This document shows positions 8,648-16,902 of a DNA stretch of 64,000 nt, piece after piece. The notes beneath the pieces were generated by a model, which was given only the letters and a program-made list of their open reading frames with translations, had not been told where the DNA came from and did not search any database. Location of the stretch: positions 310,001 to 374,000 of the forward strand of contig NZ_JAUFQJ010000007.1 of the NCBI RefSeq assembly GCF_030409685.1, written 5' to 3'. The position numbers and the translations under genes were made by a program. This DNA comes from Ferruginibacter paludis. Its GTDB lineage: Bacteria > Bacteroidota > Bacteroidia > Chitinophagales > Chitinophagaceae. The stretch's first letter is position 1, and every line of letters begins with the position of its first letter.

Positions 8648-9376
8648 TCAGGTATTTACCTTAATAAATGCGTTGAAATTGTTAAAACCGATCATTTTTT
8701 TGCTGATATAGCCCTCAGCGTATTTTACGCCAATCATTTTGCCATACATCTTTGCCCTGTAAATCACGCTATCCAAAAAATCAGGCGTAGAAATATAAGT
8801 TTGCGGTTCGTCTAAATCGGGGTTGACAAACTGTGTGCCATAGGCTTGAATAGACGCAATTTTTTGCTCCATCACCTCAGAAATATCAATCACAAAATTG
8901 GGATGCAGGTACCTGTCCTGTACATAATTAAATACGTAGGAGGGGCGCCAGATTTCCTGCAGCCGTCCATCCTCCATCGTTTCAATTTTGCGCAACCCTG
9001 CCAAAAAAACAGCATCTTCCAGCAGCTGAGCAGCCCGGCCATGGTCCGGATGGCGGTCTTCCGGCGCATTGCAAATAATAATTTCGGGCTGGTATTTCCG
9101 AATCGCCTGTATCACAGGCAGTTGATGGGCTTCATCGTTTCTGAAAAAGCCATCAGGAAGCGCCAGGTTTTCCCTTACGTCCAGTTGTAGTATGGCTGCC
9201 GCAGCCGCAGCCTCTTTTGCTCTGAGTTCGGCGCTGCCCCTGGTACCCAATTCGCCCCGGGTAAGATCTATAACCCCCACTTTTTTCCCTTGCAATTTTT
9301 CAACAATCAAAGTGCCTGCGCAACTCAGTTCAACATCATCTGGATGGGCGCCAAAAGCAAGTATATCTAGTTTCAT
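8648..9376 (-). CDS. bshB1: Bacillithiol biosynthesis deacetylase BshB1
   Basis: A 242-residue zinc-dependent deacetylase of the PIG-L/LmbE family. It removes the acetyl group from GlcNAc-malate to give glucosaminyl-malate, the second step of bacillithiol synthesis. Metal ligands are visible in GAHPDDVELSC (residues 9-19, His and Asp) and RHPDHGRA (near residue 115); IDLTRGELGTRGS is the family signature. Length is normal for BshB1. The other bacillithiol genes (bshA, bshC) are not in the window, so the pathway is inferred from this one enzyme. A TACTTTTG box lies about 30 bp upstream. Confidence 0.93.
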   Translation of the reverse strand: MKLDILAFGAHPDDVELSCAGTLIVEKLQGKKVGVIDLTRGELGTRGSAELRAKEAAAAAAILQLDVRENLALPDGFFRNDEAHQLPVIQAIRKYQPEIIICNAPEDRHPDHGRAAQLLEDAVFLAGLRKIETMEDGRLQEIWRPSYVFNYVQDRYLHPNFVIDISEVMEQKIASIQAYGTQFVNPDLDEPQTYISTPDFLDSVIYRAKMYGKMIGVKYAEGYISKKMIGFNNFNAFIKVNT

Positions 9377-9745
9377 CTGCTGATTTTAAATGTAAAAAAA
9401 GAAATGCAAAAGTAAGGTGAACAGGCGAAAAATAAATAATGCGGGCGCAGAGAGATATGCCAGGAGGATACGGTGTTTGGGCAGTATGAGCGAACGGCTT
9501 TTTTTAAGCAAAACAGGATAGGGGCGTGCCAACAACTCAATTAAACTATTAAGGGCATTTCATCAGGCTTCAGGAAAGGCGTATGGAAGATAAATTCTAT
9601 AGCCGGAAATGTACATAACTATTTTTTACAACGGCTTAATTATTGCATAATTGAAAAATCGCAAACCAATCCATGTCTGGTATCTTTTGCCATTGATGCA
9701 TCCTTCAGGCAGTGTGTGAATCGCCTGCAGCAACCCAAGGGAATT
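9377..9745. other. Intergenic region between divergent genes
   Basis: 369 bp without a supportable gene, between bshB1 (minus) and a broken type IX-sorted gene (plus). Near its left end it carries the bshB1 -7 box. No hairpin with a T-run and no clear plus-strand promoter was seen. Confidence 0.5.
9407..9414 (-). promoter_or_regulatory. -7 box upstream of bshB1
   Basis: The minus strand reads TACTTTTG followed by CAT, matching TAnnTTTG, about 30 bp before the bshB1 ATG. No matching TTG is present 19-21 bp further upstream. Confidence 0.45.
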
Positions 9746-10687
9746 ATGAATAACCAATTTACCTGTTACAGCATTTTGCTGGGTATACTATTGACCATGT
9801 TAATCATGTACCCTGCTGCTGCGTTGCCCAAAATCCCTGACAATAAGAGCGTGCCCACGCCTTCCATGCTGGCGGCGGCTGTAACGCATTATGATGTAAG
9901 CCAGGTAGGCGGTAACTGCGAGGGGCCGAGGGCAATGCTTGCCGTAACCGTTCATACCAAACCTACTTTGGGGACTGATAAAAACCTGAAAATATGTTTT
10001 GGAGATACGCGGAACCTGGCAAGCCAGTACAATACTGCGGGCTTTACCGGCAGCTGGACAGTCAACCAGCAAGCCCTTGCGTTGTCAAATTTAGTAACTG
10101 GTGCAGGCAACTATCAGCTGATAGTAAAAACTAACCAGGGTTGCCTGGATACCGCCATGATAAACCTGTCTGTGTTGCCAAAAGTAATTGCCGATGCCGG
10201 CAAAGATGATAACGTCGAATAAAATGCGACTTACCAATTAAACGGCACTGGCAATGGACGTTTTGAATGGTCGCCGCCGGAACAACTCAGTAATCCCTTT
10301 ATAGCTAACCCAACTGCCATGCTAATCAAAGTTCAAACATTTACTTTAACGGTAAAAAATGAGCTCGGGTGTTCGGCGCACGATACAGTAAAACTGCGTG
10401 TGTTAAAAGGTCCCGGATTTTATGTGCCCAATGCGTTTAGTCCCAATGGTGATGGATTAAATGATCGCTTCAGGCCAGCAGCAGTAGGCATCAGCAACCT
10501 GGAATACTTCAGGATATTTAACCGCTACGGCGATATTGTTTTTGAAACAAGCAATATTGGTGAAGGGTGGGATGGCACCTACAAAGGCATTAAACAAAAC
10601 ATCAGCAATTATGTGTGGATGATAAAAGGCACCGACCGGCTGGGCAGCGTAAAAATGCTGAAGGGCAATGTGGTGCCGGTGCGGTGA
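9746..10687 (+). pseudogene. Type IX-sorted PKD-like protein interrupted by a stop codon
   Basis: The reading frame starts at ATG 9746 with a signal peptide (MNNQFTCYSILLGILL ... AAALP), runs into an Ig/PKD-like module, meets TAA at 10220-10222, and then continues in the same frame to 10687. Across the stop the text is ADAGKDDNVE-stop-NATYQLNGTGNG, exactly the join expected inside one PKD-like repeat. The 3' part ends with a complete gliding-motility/type IX type-B sorting domain (VPNAFSPNGDGLNDRF ... VPVR). Without the stop it would be a 313-residue secreted protein. A GTG at 9716 is an alternative start, but the ATG gives the better signal peptide. A sequencing error at one base would restore the gene. 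Confidence 0.85.
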
Positions 10688-10695
10688 TGATTTTT

Positions 10696-10751
10696 GGTGA
10701 GTAGTGAATGGTGAGTAGTGAATGGTGAATAGTGACTAGTGAATAACGAGT
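10696..10751. repeat. 14-bp tandem repeat, about four copies
   Basis: GGTGAGTAGTGAAT occurs at 10696-10709 and 10710-10723, then a variant at 10724-10737 (GGTGAATAGTGACT) and a more diverged copy at 10738-10751. It lies between the 3' ends of two convergent genes and shows no open frame or terminator-like stem. Confidence 0.85.
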
Positions 10752-10758
10752 GGAGAAA

Positions 10759-12207
10759 CTACGGCCTCAACGGAATAGAAAAGTAAAAAGTAGATCCATC
10801 ACCTTCCTCGCTTTCGGCCCATACATGGCCGTTGTGGGCATGTATAATTTGTTTGCATAAAAAAAGTCCCAGCCCGATACCTTCCAGGTTCATTGTTTTT
10901 TCGGCTCTGAAAAACCGGTCAAAAATAAAAGGCAGGTGAGCTTTAGCTATTCCGATTCCCTGGTCTTTAACCGCTACTTCCACAAAATTGTTTTGTATGG
11001 TTATCGATATGCGGATGTCTTTTTTGCCACCGGCATATTTTATACTGTTACCGAGGTAATTGGTAACTACCTGTACCAGCCGGTAGCGATCTGCTGTTAC
11101 GACCGTTCCGGCACTATTATCAACAGCAATCTTATAATCGGGGTGCAACATTTGTACCGTTTCCACGGCTTCGGAGATCATGTCAGTAAAATAGAATTCC
11201 GTTTTTTCCAGTTCAAAATGGCCGGCATTTATTTTAGTGGAGTTATATAACTCGTTGATCATTCTATTTAACCGCAATACATTTTTTTTGCTACGCTCCA
11301 GCAACTCTTTGATGGTTCCCGCGTCATTGGTTTCAACCAATGCTTCCAGTAAATTATGCGAGAGCAGAACATTGGTGATGGGGTTTCTTAACTCATGACC
11401 AATAAAACCAATCATATCATCGCGGTCACGCTCCGCCTGCTTTTGCACGGTAATATCATGTACAATCAGCAATACATTTGATTCAGTTGACCCATCTTTT
11501 ACCGGGCTGCAGTTTACCTCAAATATCTTCTCCTGTGCGGTGTTTTCGCTCAGTTGTAGTTGTACGTTGCTGAAACCTTTTTTGCTGCTGACTGCCAGTT
11601 GTATTTTATGCAGCAGGTCGTTGTTTTTGTCATAACGTGCAATCAGTTTTGCAAAATCAGCATCAGCTATTTTCGTTTCACCCAGGGCGAATAATCTTGA
11701 AAATGATTCGTTGGCCCTGATAATTTTCAGGTCTTTATTCAGTACCACAATTCCATCTTCAATTGATTTTAAAATACTGTCCGTAAAATTGCTGAGACTG
11801 ATAATTGCATTCTCAGAAATTTTTTGTTCATTAATATTCTGTATGATTTTCAGCACATAGATTTTGCCTGCTTCATCTTTTATCAATGTACTTTCTCCCG
11901 ATACCCAGGTAATTACATTGTCTTTTTGCACCAGGTAGTTATTGTCGTATGCCTGGCCCTGGCTCACGGCCGCTGCAATCTCTTTGTCGGGCCGGTCTTT
12001 CAGCCGGTCTTCTTCGGTAAAAAGCATTCTAAAATGCTTGCCGCAAACGTCGTCCCGTTCGTAACCAAACGAGCTGATAAAAGCCTTGTTTACTTCCAGT
12101 ACAATACCATCGGTATCCAGCAGCAGTACCGCATTTTCTTTGGCTTCATGAAACAGGGCATTGAAATAATTCAGGTGATTGTAAATAGCAACAGGGGCTT
12201 GCGGCAT
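10759..12207 (-). CDS. Cytosolic PAS-PAS sensor histidine kinase
   Basis: A 482-residue histidine kinase without transmembrane segments. Two PAS domains come first (about residues 20-128, with VTWVSGE-type core strand and PAC tail IIQNINEQK; and about 140-258), then a HisKA dimerisation domain with the H-box IGFIGHELRNP (phospho-acceptor His271) and a HATPase_c domain (about 370-480) with N-box NYLGNSIKYAGG, DQGIGIA and GIGLGLFLCKQII. No response regulator lies next to it, so it is an orphan kinase whose partner is elsewhere. The likely signal is cytoplasmic (redox, ligand or light through PAS), not readable from sequence. Confidence 0.92.
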   Translation of the reverse strand: MPQAPVAIYNHLNYFNALFHEAKENAVLLLDTDGIVLEVNKAFISSFGYERDDVCGKHFRMLFTEEDRLKDRPDKEIAAAVSQGQAYDNNYLVQKDNVITWVSGESTLIKDEAGKIYVLKIIQNINEQKISENAIISLSNFTDSILKSIEDGIVVLNKDLKIIRANESFSRLFALGETKIADADFAKLIARYDKNNDLLHKIQLAVSSKKGFSNVQLQLSENTAQEKIFEVNCSPVKDGSTESNVLLIVHDITVQKQAERDRDDMIGFIGHELRNPITNVLLSHNLLEALVETNDAGTIKELLERSKKNVLRLNRMINELYNSTKINAGHFELEKTEFYFTDMISEAVETVQMLHPDYKIAVDNSAGTVVTADRYRLVQVVTNYLGNSIKYAGGKKDIRISITIQNNFVEVAVKDQGIGIAKAHLPFIFDRFFRAEKTMNLEGIGLGLFLCKQIIHAHNGHVWAESEEGDGSTFYFSIPLRP

Positions 12208-13051
12208 ATTGTATAATTTATGAAAGGGGGTTGAGGAAAGTCCAGTAACACAATTTATTCGTTATGGTTTAAAATAAAAAAAATATTATAGTAGGGGAGG
12301 TGGTCAGAATAGAAGCATTTAAAAAATAGTCTTAAACAGCATTCTTTTGTGGGTGATGATGTAACCGCTATTGTAATAAAGGCTAGTACAAATTTTTAAT
12401 ACTTTAAATCTGATTCACAGTATATATATGTTATACTTCGATATGTGAGTACATTTAAACTTTATACCCAACACTGATATTATCACGACAGGTCTAAAGA
12501 CATGTCAGGAGTTTTCACATTTGTTAATTCAAAGCTCAGCATATTCATCTGCGCACATCAGGCTGTAAGTCTTTTAAAATGTAATGCAATCTGTGCCATC
12601 AAAACAGCAAATATTTGCAAAGGGAATTGAATTGGTGCTGATGTGCGTAAAAAAAATGTGGAAGATTCTAATCATGTCTGGGATGAAAATGACGAAGAAT
12701 TTTACAAATACGGAAATGAAATGAATGTATTGAACACAGCAATATTAAAATGAGTAAGATTTTTTTTGAAAAGATTGAGAATTGGAACATTATTTAATGG
12801 TGATGGGAAAAAATAAATATTGTCGTGGGCTAAAAGTACTGGATACAGAAAAACAATTGTTGTGGCTAAAATCGCAAGAGTAAGAAACAATCAAAACACT
12901 TTTTGTAGGTTTGTTTTGCCAGCATATAATTTTCAAAATCGCATTCACAAGGTGGTCGACCTTAGACAAAAGTGTTTTAAAAATTTGTGCAAGAAGGTCG
13001 ACCACCTTATGGCACGCTATTTTAATATCAACGGGACAAAAAAATACTGCT
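12208..13051. other. Gene-free region upstream of the DinB-like pseudogene
   Basis: 844 AT-rich bases with only short, non-credible open frames. The one clear structure is the 15-bp inverted repeat at 12949-13008. The left edge should contain the promoter of the PAS kinase (minus strand). The rest looks like decayed sequence. Confidence 0.55.
12949..13008. repeat. Perfect 15-bp inverted repeat centred on GTCGAC arms
   Basis: AAGGTGGTCGACCTT (12949-12963) and its exact reverse complement AAGGTCGACCACCTT (12994-13008) flank a 30-base AT-rich spacer; the spacer can add an ACAAA/TTTGT pairing. Each arm also contains the palindrome AAGGTCGACCTT-like core. It lies 44 bp upstream of the DinB-like pseudogene start. 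No T-run follows, so it is not a simple terminator. Remnant of a small mobile element or a regulator site are both possible. Confidence 0.8.
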
Positions 13052-13527
13052 ATGAATTTAACAGCACAAATAGCAAAGCAATTCAGCGATGTTCACTTCG
13101 GCGGTAACTGGACGGCGGTGAACCTGAAAGATACAGTTGCAGATGTAACCTGGCAGCAGGCTACAACAAAAGTCAATAGTTTTAATACCATCGCCACGCT
13201 GGTGTTTCATACCAAGTATTACGTAGGCGCTGTAATGAAAGTGTTGCAGAGTGGCCCATGGATGCCAGTGATAAATTTAGTTTCACTCATCCACCCATTG
13301 CATGCGGCGAAGACTGGGAGCAGTTACTCGGAAAAATATGGAAGGAGGCAGAAGCCTTTGCCAGCCTGCTGGAACAGCTGCCTGAAGCCAAACTATGGGA
13401 CGATTTTGCGGATGGTAAGTATGGTAATTACTACAGAAATATAACCGGTATTATTGAACACCTCCACTAGCATTTAGGGCAGATTATTTTAATAAAGAAA
13501 ATGCTGCCGGAGGCAGATATAAATTAG
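13052..13527 (+). pseudogene. DinB-like (four-helix) protein, frameshifted and with an internal stop
   Basis: Starts MNLTAQIAKQFSDVHFGG at ATG 13052 and follows the pattern of DinB-superfamily proteins of about 150 residues (VHFGGNWTAVNL, VFHTKYYV). Near 13245-13258 the frame is lost: the continuation, DASDKFSFTHPPI, is in another frame, as if one base had been deleted within a CCA-CTG-GAT-like stretch. It then runs to TAG at 13468-13470 (IIEHLH-stop), after which the same frame continues HLGQIILIKKMLPEADIN to a true stop at 13525-13527. The HxHYHLGQI ending of relatives suggests the TAG replaced a Tyr codon. Two independent lesions make real decay more likely than a sequencing error. Confidence 0.82.
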
Positions 13528-13883
13528 CTGAAAATTAGAAAGGAGCAACGCATCATGAATGGTACGATGGCAATTATAACCTTGCGCCGTCCTTCAGGGC
13601 GGCGACTTATGATTTTCTTGCCGCTTGCTTTAGCCAAATAAGTAATGGGCTAAAGCTCACCAGCATACTATTAAACTCCTTCCTGCCCCGAAGGTCAGGT
13701 CATTTGAGAAATGAATCTTTTCATATTATGCAGCAATCTTAATCAGACATGGATACCCGCCACAAAATCTGCGCAAAATTCAATAGAAAAACTGGAAAAA
13801 TTATTAACTTCAAGATTGATGACTACCTGAAACGAAACCTACTATAATTCAGCCATACAGCAGCGCTTTAAAAAATACTCAGC
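13528..13883. other. Intergenic region with a cluster of three hairpins
   Basis: 356 bp without a gene between the DinB-like pseudogene and the VOC gene. Its middle carries three consecutive inverted repeats (described separately, 13585-13699). The last 180 bp show no structure I can support. Confidence 0.55.
13585..13699. repeat. Three-hairpin palindromic element
   Basis: Three stems follow one another. First CGCCGTCC/GGGCGGCG (13585-13592 and 13597-13604, one G-T pair, loop TTCA). Second GCTTTAGCC/GGCTAAAGC (13627-13635 and 13648-13656, perfect). Third CCTGCCCC..GGTCAGG (13682-13699, one mismatch). The compact series of GC-rich palindromes outside any gene resembles interspersed palindromic elements (REP/BIME-like) of other genomes; only one copy is in the window, so repetition is not shown. 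Confidence 0.6.
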
Positions 13884-14234
13884 ATGCAATTTTTATCCCT
13901 GGAACCATTTGTTCCATCCGGCAGCGAATTTGAAAAATCCAAATTATTTTTTCAGGAGTTGGGCTTTGCAGTCAATTGGGATGTGGGCGGATATGCCGGT
14001 CTTGAAAAAGATGGTTGTAAGTTTATTTTGCAGCAGTACGAAAATAAGGCCTTTGCCGAAAATTTTATGGTAAGTGTAAAAGTGAGTAATGCGGCTGAGT
14101 TCTATCGATCAGTGACAGAAAAAAAATTACCGGAAAAATATGGCATCAGGGTTTCACCACCCAAAAAGCAACCGTATGGCCTCGAAGTAAACATCATTGA
14201 TATTGCAGGTGTTTGCTGGCATTTTGTTGAATAA
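13884..14234 (+). CDS. VOC-family (glyoxalase/bleomycin-resistance-like) protein
   Basis: A 116-residue single-module vicinal-oxygen-chelate protein. The beta-alpha-beta-beta-beta pattern is visible: an SLEPFVPSG strand, the helix EFEKSKLFFQELGFAV, then GGYAGLEKDGCKFILQQYE; the second half repeats the fold and ends with EVNIIDIAGVCWHFVE. The metal-ligand positions are not clearly conserved, so binding (antibiotic sequestration or ligand binding) rather than catalysis is possible. It stands alone, with no obvious operon partner. Confidence 0.75.
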   Translation: MQFLSLEPFVPSGSEFEKSKLFFQELGFAVNWDVGGYAGLEKDGCKFILQQYENKAFAENFMVSVKVSNAAEFYRSVTEKKLPEKYGIRVSPPKKQPYGLEVNIIDIAGVCWHFVE

Positions 14235-14328
14235 TGCGGGTATCGGTATAAGCAATTCACAATTCACTTTTCCCCACTCACTAATAAATTATTTTTATCT
14301 CCGGACAACCTAATGCTTGCACGCCGCA

Positions 14329-14360
14329 TTTGTAATAATGTACACAACCGGGTATCTTTC
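14329..14360 (+). promoter_or_regulatory. Candidate promoter of the sigma-factor operon
   Basis: TTTG at 14329-14332 and TATCTTTC at 14353-14360 are separated by 20 bp, fitting the TTTG-N19-21-TAnnTTTG layout except for the last base. The ATG of the sigma factor follows only 9 bp after the box, implying a very short leader. Confidence 0.45.
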
Positions 14361-14369
14361 AAATTTAAT

Positions 14370-14924
14370 ATGGACACAGCACAGTTAATCAGGCAAGCAA
14401 AACAGGGTAGTGCCCCGGCGCAGAAATGCCTGTTTGATTTGCTGAGCGATAAAATGCTGCTGGTATGCCGCCGCTATGTTAAAAGCAATGAAGATGCGGA
14501 AGAAGTTTTACTGGATGGCTTTTACAAGTTCTTTAAAACGCTGGGCTCGTTCCAGTACCAGGGAGATGCGGCTTTGTACAGCTGGGTAAAAAAAATAATG
14601 ATCCACGAGTGTCTGATGCTTCTGCGCAAAAAAAATGTTTTCACTATTGTCACGGAAGCCGATGCAGCAGATTGCCCGCTGGAAGCAGAAGCGTTGAATA
14701 ATTTATCTGCCAAAGAAATATTTGATTTGATTGTTCAGTTGCCGGTTGGTTACCGCACGGTGTTTAACCTGTACGAAATAGAAGGCCTGGAGCATAAAGA
14801 AATTGCGGCTATGCTGGGCATTACAGAAGGTACTTCCAAATCGCAGTTGAGCAAAGCAAAAATATTGTTACAAAAAAATCTAGCACAAAATGGAACCCGA
14901 TATGTCAAACGAAAATCGAGATAG
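14370..14924 (+). CDS. RNA polymerase sigma factor, sigma-70/ECF family
   Basis: A 184-residue ECF-type sigma factor when started at ATG 14370 (MDTAQLIRQAKQGSAPAQ), which places region 2 at the usual distance; a longer frame from 14313 adds 19 residues with no family resemblance. Region 2 is at residues about 20-90 (EVLLDGFYKFFKTLGSF, with RYVKSNEDAEEV) and region 4 at about 125-175, including the helix-turn-helix HKEIAAMLGITEGTSKSQLSKAK. It directs polymerase to a specific promoter set. The next gene overlaps its end by 35 bp and encodes a single-span membrane protein that is the natural candidate for its anti-sigma factor. Confidence 0.93.
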   Translation: MDTAQLIRQAKQGSAPAQKCLFDLLSDKMLLVCRRYVKSNEDAEEVLLDGFYKFFKTLGSFQYQGDAALYSWVKKIMIHECLMLLRKKNVFTIVTEADAADCPLEAEALNNLSAKEIFDLIVQLPVGYRTVFNLYEIEGLEHKEIAAMLGITEGTSKSQLSKAKILLQKNLAQNGTRYVKRKSR

Positions 14925-15615
14925 AGCGGCCTGGAAAGACAGGCTGGAAGATCCGGCAATCCTGGGGTTAACCAGCAGCGAAAGCAATGCGCTTTGGGAA
15001 AAGCTGGATAGCCGCCTGCATAAAAAGCCCGGCCGAAAAAGGATGATATGGTATTGGGTCGCGGCTGCCTGTCTGCTGTTTGTCATTCTGCTGCCATTTT
15101 TAAAAAACAATACTGCTTCACACGCAAATAACAGCTCAGCGGTAGTAAAGCAACAGCCGGTCTCATCCATGCCCAATAAAAATATCAACCAACCTGCGCC
15201 TGCTCCGGCTGAAAACAGTGGTCTTGTAATTGAAAAAAGACAAGCCGTAAAAGTTGCACGGCAGGATAAAATAACAATGGCTTCGATGGATAGTGTTGCA
15301 CCTGAAGTTGTTACCACAAGCACGGGAACAGTAGTGCAAAATGAAATTCAACCTATACAAAATAGCATCGCTCCGATCGTCGTTACACCAGTTGCCATTG
15401 CTGCAGCAGGGCCGGTATTAAAACAAAAATTAAAAGTAGTTCACATCAATGAGCTCGGCTACCCGGAAGAAACAACACGCAGGGATGACCACATCGCTGA
15501 TTATCGTTCGATCAGGTTTAACCCGGTAAGCCCGGAAACTTATACTACAACATCAGCATCCCAAAACATCAGCGACCTGAATTTTTTTAAAAACAAAACC
15601 ACTCCATCAAACTAA
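14890..15615 (+). CDS. Single-pass membrane protein, putative anti-sigma factor
   Basis: A 241-residue protein with an N-terminal cytoplasmic domain (about residues 1-50, DRAAWKDRLEDPAILGL), one transmembrane helix (about 53-69, MIWYWVAAACLLFVILLPF) and a long low-complexity periplasmic part rich in Pro, Ala, Val and Thr. It overlaps the sigma gene by 35 bp, strong evidence for translational coupling. Topology and position fit an anti-sigma factor, but the N-terminal domain lacks the zinc-binding HxxxCxxC motif of classical ZAS proteins, so the role is inferred. A start at 14902 (MSNENR) is also possible. Confidence 0.75.
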   Translation: MEPDMSNENRDRAAWKDRLEDPAILGLTSSESNALWEKLDSRLHKKPGRKRMIWYWVAAACLLFVILLPFLKNNTASHANNSSAVVKQQPVSSMPNKNINQPAPAPAENSGLVIEKRQAVKVARQDKITMASMDSVAPEVVTTSTGTVVQNEIQPIQNSIAPIVVTPVAIAAAGPVLKQKLKVVHINELGYPEETTRRDDHIADYRSIRFNPVSPETYTTTSASQNISDLNFFKNKTTPSN

Positions 15616-15622
15616 AATAACA

Positions 15623-16738
15623 ATGAAAAAAGTAATTTGTTTTTTGATGCTGGCAATCAGCATCACGTCAGACCTTTGCGCTCAAAGCAACAAATCAGAC
15701 AAAGCATTTGAAGTGCCGGAAAATATTGTCATCAACCGGCGCTTTTGGATAAGCCTCAATAAAGGCAATAAAATGCAGGTAGAGTTAACCGATATCAATG
15801 ACCTGGAGGCCCTTGCTGATATTGATAAATTACTGCAGACATTTATTACGGACATTGCTCCATTAAAAGATTCCCTTGGGGATCCACTCACTTCAAAACG
15901 CATCGATTATTTTGTCGACGGGCAAGGGCGCAAAAAAATCCGGCTACAACAATTTCAGCCCAAAGGCGCCAGCTTTTTAATCAACAAAGGCGAACTGGCT
16001 TCTCTAAGAACAGAACAGGATACCATTCATATTATTGGTGTAATTTCTAATCCGCCAAAGGCGCAACAGAAAATCAGTCGTACCAACGATCGATACTATC
16101 ACCTTACTTTTTACCTGAATGATCTGAATGAGTTAAGCGGCTACATCAATGGTGCAGTAAAAGAAAAACTGACCACGATTAAAAATTTTGAAAACACCAA
16201 ATGGCCGTTGATACTGGGTGGCGGCGATCATTACCTGAAGAAAGACCGGTCCATCAGCGGGGGTGCCCCCAGGGGCTTTGTACCAGGCGCACACGGCGAT
16301 TTTCTTGTATTGAATTTTATGGTTAATGTACAGAACTATAAAAATTATTTTGTTCCATCTTTTAGCCTTGGAGCTAAACTCGCCCTGACAAATCGTGATC
16401 GTACTTTTAAATGGGAACCAGGATTGTTTTGGGAACCGCATTTCATCTTTGCAAAGGATGCGCAAAACAAACTACAGACTTACCGGAATGATTTTTTAAC
16501 CTTCACGTATGGACAGGGTGGCATACCTGATCACGATCCAAGGAAGGATTTTACGTTTAGTGCTGTGCTTTCGTTAGGGTATCTTATACACAGGGAAGGA
16601 GAGTATTTTGACAAACAGACTTTCCGGTTGGGCGCTGGCAAATTTGCGATAAGAAAAACTACCATTGAGCCATCAATGTATTTCAATAATTTTTTCAGGA
16701 GCGTTACGCCGGGTATCCGCATCAGCCAATATTTTTAA
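15623..16738 (+). CDS. Secreted protein with C-terminal beta-barrel-like region, third gene of the sigma operon
   Basis: A 371-residue protein with a signal peptide (MKKVICFLMLAISITSDLCAQ). The N-terminal half (residues about 25-185) is a soluble mixed region; the C-terminal half has alternating polar/hydrophobic strands and ends in an aromatic residue (ITPGIRISQYF-like), as in outer-membrane beta-barrels. It starts 7 bp after the putative anti-sigma gene, so it belongs to the same operon and may be the sensor or target of the sigma system. No known family recognised. Confidence 0.75.
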   Translation: MKKVICFLMLAISITSDLCAQSNKSDKAFEVPENIVINRRFWISLNKGNKMQVELTDINDLEALADIDKLLQTFITDIAPLKDSLGDPLTSKRIDYFVDGQGRKKIRLQQFQPKGASFLINKGELASLRTEQDTIHIIGVISNPPKAQQKISRTNDRYYHLTFYLNDLNELSGYINGAVKEKLTTIKNFENTKWPLILGGGDHYLKKDRSISGGAPRGFVPGAHGDFLVLNFMVNVQNYKNYFVPSFSLGAKLALTNRDRTFKWEPGLFWEPHFIFAKDAQNKLQTYRNDFLTFTYGQGGIPDHDPRKDFTFSAVLSLGYLIHREGEYFDKQTFRLGAGKFAIRKTTIEPSMYFNNFFRSVTPGIRISQYF

Positions 16739-16902
16739 GTGCTTTTGCTGATATACCAAGTGGACAAAAAACACATGAAGTACTTATTCCGTGGCCGGTT
16801 GTTTGACAAAAATTATATAAAACCTTCAGGATTAGTAAAGGCCAAAGTTGTTAAAACGAGTTACATGTACGTTGATTTACTCATCTTTTAAATTTTGATG
16901 TC

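Noticed and set aside
10319..10687. A stand-alone type IX sorting-domain gene
   Set aside because: It is in the same frame as the upstream fragment with only a TAA between; it has no signal peptide of its own, so it is the 3' part of one broken gene.
12702..12890. A short minus-strand frame in the gene-free region upstream of the DinB-like pseudogene
   Set aside because: The peptide is AT-biased, has no recognisable start region or domain, and overlaps nothing conserved.
13258..13470. A separate 70-residue gene starting MDASDKFSF
   Set aside because: It is the continuation of the DinB-like gene in another frame (with a frameshift before it), not an independent gene.
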